A stretch of DNA of 29,603 nt from an uncultured bacterium (lineage in GTDB: Bacteria > Pseudomonadota > Alphaproteobacteria > Rhodospirillales > Rhodospirillaceae). Where the stretch lies: assembly GCA_903896775.1 (NCBI GenBank), contig CAITZE010000412.1, forward strand, positions 1 to 29,603. Reading direction: 5' to 3'. The notes beneath the pieces were generated by a model. It had not been told where the DNA came from. It saw only the letters and a program-made list of their open reading frames with translations, and did no database searches. This document shows positions 23,832 through 29,603 of the stretch, in pieces; position 1 is the first letter of the stretch; the number at the start of each line of letters is the position of its first letter. The position numbers were made by a program, and so were the translations under genes.

Positions 23832-24177
23832 CAGTGGCGACATGGACGCTCAGTTAGGGTCCGTTACGTCCGCCTCGCTCCTTAAGGAAATAATGCATGA
23901 CGGTCACAGTCTCGATCTAACGCAACTTGCCCCTAACCTCGTGCAGCGCCCGTTGCTCGTTGTTACCGCCACTGACGACGATCGAGATGACCAAGCCTTC
24001 GCGTTGCTGGCATCCCTTGAGCGCACCCCGGCCGCGCAATTGACGGCAGTCACGATGCAGACCGATCACTTATTTGGTGACCACCGGCGCGCATTGGAAA
24101 CCGCAGTCGTGACGTGGCTGGCAAAGCTGCCAATTGCCCCAACGAATAGCCCCACCATGGCTACACTGGCCGACTAA
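23794..24177 (+). pseudogene. C-terminal fragment of an alpha/beta hydrolase, joined to the CheB fragment
   Basis: From about 23800 a different frame is open for 127 residues. It includes RPLLVVTATDDDRDD, which resembles the strand and Asp-containing loop before the last helix of an alpha/beta hydrolase, and QTDHLFGDHRRALETAVVTWL, which resembles the catalytic-histidine region. The lid-type segment SDSGDMDAQLGSVTSASLL precedes it. The nucleophile elbow (GxSxG) and the N-terminal half are absent, so this is a hydrolase tail brought next to cheB by a deletion or join. The apparent ATG at 23794 lies on the junction and need not be a real start. It ends before the tannase gene. Confidence 0.65.
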
Positions 24178-24439
24178 TTCGGATACTCGCTTTTTAAATA
24201 ATCCTATCCGCAACGGTTATTTCTCTGGTCCCTGCATAAGTGCTGAGGGAGGCCGTCGGCCGGAGAACGTGGATTCGAACCGAGACTGTCGGCTGTCGCG
24301 CGTTATTGTTGCCTTGCAATAACTCACGAGCACGCCGAGTCCGGGCTGTGCCATCCCGTCGGCGCTGATGATAGTGCGTGTGATTAAACAGTATTCTTGG
24401 TAAAATTCGCATCATCAATGGACTTCGGGAGGATAATCC
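24178..24439. promoter_or_regulatory. Intergenic region before the tannase-like gene
   Basis: This 262-bp gap holds no gene I can support. It should contain the promoter of the downstream esterase, whose ribosome binding site GGGAGG is about 8 bases before its ATG. A short stretch (ATTCGAACC, around 24272) recalls a tRNA T-arm on the minus strand, but the stems do not pair. Confidence 0.3.
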
Positions 24440-26041
24440 ATGAGATGCAGCTCAATTATTTTTTCGTTTTCTACAGTGCTGTTGGCGTCATCGGCGCTGG
24501 CTGCGCCGGCGCTGGCCTCCGAATGCGAGGCGCTGTGGGACTATAAGATCCCCAATTCCGACGTTCATGCCGTTCAAACAATTGAGGCGGGCCTTTACCG
24601 TACCGCCGACGGAACCGTCGTCGATAATATGCCGACCTTCTGCCGCGTCGCGGTGGCGGCGCATCCGACGAAGGATTCAGACATCGAGTATGAGGTCTGG
24701 ATGCCAAGTTCGGGCTGGAATGGAAAATTTGCTGGGGTCGGCAACGGCGGATTTCTGGGCTCCATCAGTTACAGCGCGATGGCGACAATGGTGAAGGCCG
24801 GCTACGCCGTGGCCAATACCAACACCGGCCACTGGGGCTCGGACGGGACTTTTGCATATCGGCACCCGGAAAAAATTATCGATTTCGGGTATCGCGCCGT
24901 TCACCTGATGACAGAGCAGTCCAAGTTGTTCGTGAAGGCTTTCTACAGCAAAGCGCCTTCGCGCTCTTATTTCACCGGATGCTCCCAAGGTGGCCGTCAA
25001 GGCATGTTGGAGGCGCAGCGTTATCCCGAAGATTACGATGGCATCATTGTTGGCGACCCAGGTTACAACACGACGAATCATTACATCGCCGGACATTTGT
25101 ACCTAGCCTCCGTCCTCTACGACAAAGGCCCCAATTCCATTCTGCCGGATTGGACAGCGGCGGTTGTCGGCAAGGCGCTCAATGAGGCCTGCGATGCCAA
25201 GGACGGTATTAAAGACGGCATCATAAGCGATCCGGGCTCTTGCAAGTTTAAGTCTGAAGATCTGTTGTGTAAGCCAGGCCAAGCCGCGAAGACATGTCTG
25301 TCGCCGGATCAGGTGCAGGCCGTCATGAAATTTTACGCCGGCCCCGGTGACCGCGTTCCAGCCGGCTATTATCCGGGTTTCGATCTTGGCGGTGAGGCGG
25401 AGAATTGGCCGAACACACTATCCAGCGATTTTCCCTACGGTGGTGAACACGGTAGGCAGGGATTCCCGTTCTTCAAATACTTCATATTTGACGATCCAAA
25501 TTGGGACATCCACAGCTGGAAATGGACAAAACAAAGCATCGACTATGTCGAGAAAAAGGAAGTTGTGCCGGGCCAGACCATTGCATACGTCCTCGATGCC
25601 AAAGACCCCGATCTTGAAAAGTTCAAAGCCCGTGGCGGCAAGATCATGCACTATCACGGCCTTGGTGATCCGGACATTCCCGCCCAAAACTCCGTCAACT
25701 ATTATGACAATGTCGTCGCGGACCAAGGCAAGAAGCACGGCGCCTCAAAAGCTCAGGCGGAAACCGATGGCTTCTACCGTTTGTTCATGGTGCCGGCCAT
25801 GGGCCACTGCCGCAGAGGTCCCGGACCGAACACCTTCGATATGTTGCCGGCCCTTGATGCATGGGTGGACAAGGGGATCGCACCCACACAGGTTGTCGCG
25901 ACAAAGTATGTCGATGACAAGCCGAGCGCCGGTGTGAAGATGACGCGTCCGCTTTGCCCCTATCCGCAAATGGCGAGCTACAAAGGAACCGGCGACACCA
26001 ATGCGGCCGAGAACTTTGTTTGCACGAGTCCTAAAAAATAG
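24440..26041 (+). CDS. Secreted tannase / feruloyl esterase family alpha/beta hydrolase
   Basis: The 533-residue protein starts with a signal peptide (about residues 1-27, ending ALA-SEC) and continues as a tannase-family (PF07519-like) enzyme. The nucleophile elbow is GCSQGG with Ser182, next to the cysteine (181) that in this family pairs with a second cysteine beside the catalytic histidine (GHCRRGPG). The acid region is HYHGLGDPDIP. A calcium-loop-like segment (CDAKDGIKDGIISDPGSC) sits in the lid. Such enzymes cleave gallate, ferulate or related aromatic esters outside the cytoplasm, as expected for a plant-litter or soil bacterium. The good ribosome binding site supports the chosen ATG. 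It stands alone, flanked by the hydrolase fragment and the mobile-element remnants. Confidence 0.92.
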   Translation: MRCSSIIFSFSTVLLASSALAAPALASECEALWDYKIPNSDVHAVQTIEAGLYRTADGTVVDNMPTFCRVAVAAHPTKDSDIEYEVWMPSSGWNGKFAGVGNGGFLGSISYSAMATMVKAGYAVANTNTGHWGSDGTFAYRHPEKIIDFGYRAVHLMTEQSKLFVKAFYSKAPSRSYFTGCSQGGRQGMLEAQRYPEDYDGIIVGDPGYNTTNHYIAGHLYLASVLYDKGPNSILPDWTAAVVGKALNEACDAKDGIKDGIISDPGSCKFKSEDLLCKPGQAAKTCLSPDQVQAVMKFYAGPGDRVPAGYYPGFDLGGEAENWPNTLSSDFPYGGEHGRQGFPFFKYFIFDDPNWDIHSWKWTKQSIDYVEKKEVVPGQTIAYVLDAKDPDLEKFKARGGKIMHYHGLGDPDIPAQNSVNYYDNVVADQGKKHGASKAQAETDGFYRLFMVPAMGHCRRGPGPNTFDMLPALDAWVDKGIAPTQVVATKYVDDKPSAGVKMTRPLCPYPQMASYKGTGDTNAAENFVCTSPKK

Positions 26042-26136
26042 CCTGACATTAACTGATGCGGAAACCGTTCAAGGTCACCTCCTCATAAGGGGACCTTGGG
26101 CGGCACCGCCTCCGAGACTTTCGTTCGGCGCGCGAT

Positions 26137-26175
26137 CCGTGAGTGAGGCTGGAAAGTGGAGTGGTTGGCTGTGGG
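26137..26175. repeat. Left copy of a degenerate 39-bp direct repeat (possible att site)
   Basis: Aligned without gaps to 29501-29539, 30 of 39 positions match, including GTGGA and GGTTGGCTG. The right copy overlaps the 3' end of the tRNA-Gln gene, so this copy may be the far end of an old integration at that tRNA. Confidence 0.5.
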
Positions 26176-26430
26176 CGCAGTCCAGGGCGGAAAATTCTCC
26201 CGCCAATTCCCTCATAAACAGGGAACTTACGGCGAGTTTTCGTTAATTTAGCGTGGCTTGTTGCGAAGAAGCGGCGCAATAGCGCCAAAATATCGCCAGC
26301 TACCCCGTTTGTGACAATTCCCGAACAGGCAATTCTCTGTCGCCAAACAGGGATCCCCGTTCTTGGTAACAGGGAAACGAATTCCGTTTTCACTTGTCCT
26401 AAATCTGTGGGAAACGGGCGGAGGTTATAT
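26176..26430. promoter_or_regulatory. Leader of a DUF2924/recombinase element with repeated ACAGGGA motifs
   Basis: ACAGGGA occurs at 26218, 26347 and 26369, with TTCCCT nearby in the opposite sense. As I recall, similar AACAGGGAA-rich leaders stand upstream of DUF2924/serine-recombinase modules in many alphaproteobacteria and may be recombinase binding sites. No other gene is visible in the 26042-26430 gap. Confidence 0.4.
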
Positions 26431-26733
26431 ATGGCTGCAAGTGATCAAAGTTGGAAGAAGCTAAATGATTTCTCCTTGAAAGCCTTACGAGAGCTTTGGG
26501 CCGATATTTTTGGATGTGTAGTCCCAAGTTCCGCTCGGCGAACATATTTAATTCGGGCCGTCGCGTACCACCTGCAGCAGGAAAGCTGCCAAGACCTGAC
26601 TTCGAAGACTGCTGCCACACTCAAAAAATTGGCCAGCAGATCGGATGTTAGTATTGATCAATGGGCAAGCCTGCACTTCTTTCATTCAAAGTATGCGCCA
26701 CGAAGGATGGCGGGTCGTAGAAACAAGATATGA
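26431..26733 (+). pseudogene. DUF2924 domain protein, truncated and joined out of frame to recombinase
   Basis: The ATG at 26431 has GGAGG about 8 bases upstream. The first 70 residues (LKALRELWADIFGC, RRTYLIRAVAYHLQ) fit the start of DUF2924 proteins, which are usually encoded just before a serine recombinase. Real proteins of this family are roughly 130-180 residues. Here the homology stops near 26640, and the frame then passes through recombinase sequence read out of frame to a stop. The rest of DUF2924 and the start of the recombinase are therefore missing, which indicates an internal deletion between the two genes. Confidence 0.65.
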
Positions 26734-26863
26734 TGACGGAGGGTATTCGGGCGGCGATATGAATAGACCTGGCCTGACGAGGCTATTAGCCGATTTAAGT
26801 CATCAGGCGATAGACATGGTGGTTGAACAACGTCATTCCCTAGGGTTCTCGGCTTATGTTTAG
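26648..26863 (+). pseudogene. N-terminal fragment of a serine recombinase
   Basis: The frame contains QSMRHEGWRVVETRYDDGG, YSGGDMNRPGLTRLLADL and IDMVV, which match the resolvase/invertase catalytic domain from after the active-site serine up to the strand before the usual YKVDRLTRS motif. The segment with the nucleophilic serine and the following arginine motif are missing at either end. Homology stops near 26823, and the remaining residues to the stop at 26863 are unrelated. The C-terminal part of a recombinase of the same general type lies at 28701-29276. Confidence 0.7.
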
Positions 26864-27795
26864 TTCTGGGAGACAAAGCCTTCAGGAGAGATACAAGCAA
26901 CTGTTTTGCGAGTGGGCCAGTTGGCGCTTGGATTGTCGCTGGCTGGAGTTCGAAGCTGCTCTTCGAATGTGATTTCAAGGCAGCGGGGCGTTCCGTTGGA
27001 GTTAAGGACAGTCTTTATGCCGACCTGTCTCATTGCAAAACCCACCGGCGAGCGAAAAGCAAAGCCTCGGCCCATCTCATCGGATACCAATCCAACAACA
27101 AAGGACCTGCATGCCGGGATTGAATTAGTCTCTTTGCAATTCTTTGCGCGCGTTCCGCTGTTGATAAAGCCCGCAGACCAAGGTGCATCTGGACGCTTGG
27201 CCATCAGCGCCGGCGCCTGACGCGCGATTGCGCCTTCCGCATCGGTGAGTGGCGTGACGTCGCCGTCGAAATTGGCTGTCTCGGTTTGGCCAGCGTCAGT
27301 GACGCAAGCCGCTGTTTGTTGAGTTGGCCATGCGCCTTCAGGTCCGCGACCTTTGCTGCGGATCTCCTCTTTTAACTGGACCAAAATGCAGTGCGGCAGT
27401 TTGCCTTTAGGGTATTCGTAGACATCTTCGGTGGTCCAGCCAAAGGCCGGCTTGGTGCGAAGCCCAAATTGCGGCGCGTCTACATTCGAGGTTTCGATAT
27501 AGGCCGTAATGATTTTGCAGGGTGCTTGGGCGCTGTCTTCGCAGCCAGTGAGAGGTTTGGTTATCGAGACCGTAAGCTTAGTCGGCAGAATAGGATCGTT
27601 GCTAAAGGCCGTTTCTTCGGTCTCCTGAAGCATGGGCCCAAAAACTTGTTGCGTCATGCCGCGCATGAGGTTGACAGCCGCGCTTGCGTCTAATGCTTCA
27701 AAGCCATCAGGCGTGGTCTCGGCCGCATTAACGCTGCCCATTGAGCTAGTCATCGCAGCGCTAAGCGCGCTCACATACAGAGCCCATTTCCGCAT
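26860..27795 (-). CDS. Secreted protein of unknown function with internal duplication
   Basis: From the ATG at 27795 the 311-residue product has a signal peptide ending near VNA-AET. An upstream TTG at 27810 would add five residues. I do not recognise the family. The mature protein contains two related segments. The first has HCILVQLKEEIRSK, then WPTQQTAACVTDAG; the second has RCLEITFEEQLRTP, then WPTRKTVACISPEG. Each is Cys, EE, Arg, WPT, AC and Gly in the same order. Several further cysteines (CEDSAQAPC, NCKETNSIPAC) suggest disulfides in the periplasm. It is complete and codes normally, but sits between two recombinase fragments. Its stop overlaps the recombinase fragment's stop on the opposite strand, so it may be host DNA moved here or cargo of the element. 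Confidence 0.7.
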   Translation of the reverse strand: MRKWALYVSALSAAMTSSMGSVNAAETTPDGFEALDASAAVNLMRGMTQQVFGPMLQETEETAFSNDPILPTKLTVSITKPLTGCEDSAQAPCKIITAYIETSNVDAPQFGLRTKPAFGWTTEDVYEYPKGKLPHCILVQLKEEIRSKGRGPEGAWPTQQTAACVTDAGQTETANFDGDVTPLTDAEGAIARQAPALMAKRPDAPWSAGFINSGTRAKNCKETNSIPACRSFVVGLVSDEMGRGFAFRSPVGFAMRQVGIKTVLNSNGTPRCLEITFEEQLRTPASDNPSANWPTRKTVACISPEGFVSQN

Positions 27796-28089
27796 ACGTC
27801 GTTTTTCCAAGATCTCTAGTCCGACAATTTAGAAGCGCCAGCGGCGCGTGTAGACGATGGGCAAAGGAAGATTAATAACATGCTTTATTGTGGACTTGTG
27901 TCGCTTCTTAGTGCGCTCTAGCTTAGAGACAGTTTTCCGGGATTCTTTGTCACTTTCACACGTCATTTTCAGTCCCCGTTGGAAAAAAAGCACTATGACG
28001 GTGTCGCAACAGACTGACATTGATGGGGTGGAATTTCGTGCCTCTGGGAGGCCATCACGGGCCTCTACGGGCAATATTTGTTGGATTAA

Positions 28090-28800
28090 ATGAAGCCCGC
28101 GCAACAGCTTTTGCAGGACGTTTTTGGCTACAACGAATTTCGATCCGGCCAGGAAGAAATTATTGCGTTGCTCACGTCCGGGCATAACGTACTCGCAGTA
28201 ATGCCGACGGGTGCGGGCAAATCCATTTGCTATCAGATCCCCGCCTTGATGGGCGGCCGCTTGACGGTTGTCATCTCGCCTTTGCTCGCACTCATGGATG
28301 ATCAGGTCGCAGCGCTTCGCACGAACGGCGTCGAGGTTGCCTGTATTCATTCCGGACTCTCGCGCGAGCAAAACGTCGACGAATGGCAAAAGGTCAAAGT
28401 CGGTGTAAAGCTACTTTACCTTTCGCCCGAACGGTTAATGACGGAGCGAATGGTCACTGCCCTTGTCGCGCTCCGGCCCGAAATGTTTGTAGTCGACGAG
28501 GCTCATTGTATTTCGAAGTGGGGCGCCAGTTTTCGTCCCGATTATGAGCAATTGTCGCGGCTGCCGGACTTATTTCCCGATAGCGTTATTTCCGCGTTCA
28601 CGGCTACGGCCGACAAAGCCACTCGCAATGACATCGCCGCGAAACTCTTCCGAGGTCGTGGGCAAATCATTGTGCATGGTTTTGATCGCCCGATGCGTGC
28701 GATCCCAAGATCAAACAAGCGGTTGTCCTTGCGACCCATAAGTTTGTTATTCAGCTTCGCGGAGATGAGTCCGCAAGCTACGGCACCAAACCCATTTTGA
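28090..28800 (+). pseudogene. recQ-like: Truncated RecQ-type DNA helicase with chimeric tail
   Basis: Residues 1-201 are the first RecA-like domain of RecQ: FGYNEFRSGQEEII, Walker A MPTGAGKS (38-45) followed by ICYQ, VISPLLALMDDQ, VVDEAH (134-139) with CISKWG after it, and SAFTATA. The usual GHDFRPEY after KWG reads GASFRPDY, so even the kept domain is altered. After GFDRP the frame runs for about 35 residues through recombinase DNA in the wrong frame and stops at 28800. The second helicase domain, zinc-binding, winged-helix and HRDC parts of a normal roughly 600-residue RecQ are absent. The product could not unwind DNA like RecQ. Confidence 0.82.
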
Positions 28801-29276
28801 GTAAAGTTACGGTGACGCCGGAATTTGTGGAGATCGCTATAAATAGCGCCGTCCTGAGAAAAACACTCGCCCTGTCCAAACCGATTGAACAGCTCGAAGA
28901 TGAGCCTTCACTGCTCATAAAGGTGCCCGTGCGTATCAAGAAATCTGGCAGGTCGGGGAAAATGCTGATTAGTCCGACCGATCTCAGTGAAACCCAACCA
29001 TGTGTTCATGCCGGCATGGTCAAAATGATCGGCCGCGCTCACAAATGGAACAAGGAGTTCTGCGCCGGAAAATCCATGAGTGAGATAGCCATAGACGAGA
29101 AGGTCCACCGTTCATATGTGGGTCAGGTTCTCCCACTCGCTTTTCTCGCGCCCGATATCACCGAAGCGATCTTGGATGGTCGCCAGCCGCGGGATCTGAA
29201 AGTGGAACAACTCCTCAAACCGCTTCCCATTGAATGGATTGCTCAGCGGCAGGTTTTGGGATTCTCCAATCCATAG
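28701..29276 (+). pseudogene. C-terminal fragment of a serine recombinase (DUF2924-associated type)
   Basis: The frame is open from the recQ junction (about 28700) to the stop at 29276. It reads TPEFVEIAINSAVLRKTLA, SGKMLISPTDL, VKMIGRAHKW and VHRSYVGQVLPLAFLAPDI, then ILDGRQP and EWIAQRQVLGF. As I recall, the last motifs are the typical C-terminal end of recombinases encoded after DUF2924 genes in alphaproteobacteria. The YVGQVLPLAFLAPDI part resembles a helix-turn-helix. No start codon or catalytic domain is attached; the preceding DNA is recQ. An internal TTG at 28797 is not a convincing start. With the fragment at 26648-26863 it suggests one recombinase gene interrupted and partly deleted. 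Confidence 0.72.
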
Positions 29277-29448
29277 ATTTCATGGATCGCCAATGCCGCT
29301 GGCATAACGTTGCTGCGCAATATCTATCAAGGAATTCAGCCGGAATGCGGCACTCCAGCCAACAATGCGAGTGCCAAAACCCACTCCGGAGAAAATCGGC
29401 CCTAAAACGTGGCAAAATGCGGATGGGAAGGGGTCGGAGAATAATCCG

Positions 29449-29514
29449 ACCCACACTACCCGCGAAAAGCCCTGCAAAGCGCGGGATTTCAGCGCACCGT
29501 CCGCGAGTGTGGGT
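29449..29514. repeat. 9-bp inverted repeat beside the tRNA-Gln gene
   Basis: ACCCACACT (29449-29457) and AGTGTGGGT (29506-29514) are perfect complements about 48 bases apart. The right arm lies inside the 39-bp direct repeat. The pair may mark recombinase binding at the element end. The rest of 29277-29529 shows no gene. Confidence 0.4.
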
Positions 29515-29539
29515 TAGAAGTGGAAAGGTTGGCTGGGGG
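29501..29539. repeat. Right copy of a degenerate 39-bp direct repeat, overlapping tRNA-Gln 3' end
   Basis: It matches 26137-26175 at 30 of 39 ungapped positions. The overlap with the CCA end and acceptor stem of the tRNA is what one expects of an attachment site at a tRNA gene. Confidence 0.5.
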
Positions 29540-29603
29540 ACTAGGATTCGAACCTAGACTAGCGGAGTCAGAGTCCGCGGTCCTACCGTTAGACGATCCC
29601 CCA
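29530..29603 (-). tRNA. tRNA-Gln (anticodon CTG)
   Basis: Read on the minus strand, the 74 bases fold as a complete tRNA. The acceptor stem is TGGGGGA paired with TCCCCCA, followed by discriminator G and an encoded CCA. The anticodon arm is GCGGA-CTCTGAC-TCCGC, and the T arm carries the GGTTCGAATCC core. The anticodon CTG reads CAG, so the tRNA is glutamine-specific. The 5' end coincides with the last base of the window. Its 3' end faces the mobile-element remnants. Confidence 0.95.

Noticed and set aside
24240..24300. tRNA-like T-arm sequence on the minus strand
   Set aside because: Only the GGTTCGAATCC core is present; the T stem has mismatches, and no acceptor or anticodon arm can be paired.
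27829..28389. Minus-strand open frame of 186 codons at the recQ start
   Set aside because: It overlaps RecQ sequence with Walker A on the other strand, and its product has no recognisable features.
29234..29557. Plus-strand open frame running into the tRNA gene
   Set aside because: Its end is translated tRNA antisense, it has no ribosome binding site or domain, and it overlaps the repeat region.
1..29603. CRISPR array or intact insertion sequence
   Set aside because: No regularly spaced repeats were seen and no complete transposase with terminal inverted repeats; the mobile-element traces are recombinase fragments only.

Overview
The window looks like chromosomal DNA from an alphaproteobacterium. 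It has about 55-60% GC, several non-ATG starts, DUF3309 and DUF2924 families, a tannase-like esterase, and tandem SPINDLY/OGT-type TPR glycosyltransferases. A Rhizomicrobium/Micropepsaceae-like soil organism would fit, but that placement is recall and inference, not a search result.

Layout. (1) 1-4.8 kb, mostly minus strand: a threonine dehydratase cut by the window edge; a three-gene set (GT-B-like glycosyltransferase, 44-residue membrane protein, FkbM methyltransferase) whose last two genes overlap; msrA; and an orphan OprM/NodT outer-membrane lipoprotein. (2) 5.0-13.2 kb: a compact block of nine genes. It holds a CDP-alcohol phosphatidyltransferase, a membrane sulfatase/LTA-synthase-like protein, a creatininase-family amidohydrolase, a RibA-like GTP cyclohydrolase II with an unusual N-terminal domain, a stand-alone RibD-type reductase, a cytochrome b561, a GT4 glycosyltransferase, a 6-pyruvoyl-tetrahydropterin-synthase homologue with altered active-site residues, and an MDR dehydrogenase. 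A PpnN/LOG nucleosidase follows directly. The mix of GTP-opening, side-chain-reducing, pterin-fold, glycosyl-transfer and lipid-headgroup enzymes suggests an uncharacterised pathway to a GTP-derived (pterin- or flavin-precursor-like), possibly glycosylated or membrane-linked product. This is the best candidate in the window for an undescribed system.

(3) 14.8-19.7 kb: a rearranged region. An intact TPR-OGT gene (17.4-19.7 kb) lies beside remnants of at least two more OGT genes and a PfpI/DJ-1-family gene in two halves on opposite strands. Flipping 15563-16558 on paper restores both the PfpI reading frame and an OGT reading frame exactly, and a 6-bp inverted repeat sits at the two breakpoints. 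(4) 19.7-24.2 kb: a DUF3309 peptide, then an overlapping chemosensory operon with a soluble receptor carrying two signalling hairpins and a triple-CheW protein. The CheB-like receiver that follows is cut at its MPGMD motif and joined to the tail of an alpha/beta hydrolase. (5) 24.4-26.0 kb: a secreted tannase/feruloyl-esterase-family enzyme.

(6) 26.1-29.6 kb: a decayed mobile-element region beside a tRNA-Gln(CTG) gene. It has a DUF2924 fragment and N- and C-terminal pieces of a serine recombinase about 1.9 kb apart. Between them are a complete secreted protein of unknown function and a truncated recQ. A degenerate 39-bp direct repeat, one copy overlapping the tRNA 3' end, brackets the region.

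All calls come from reading the sequence and recalling family motifs; no database search was run. The several broken genes right of 14.7 kb could be real genome plasticity or assembly joins, and reads spanning the junctions are needed to tell which.
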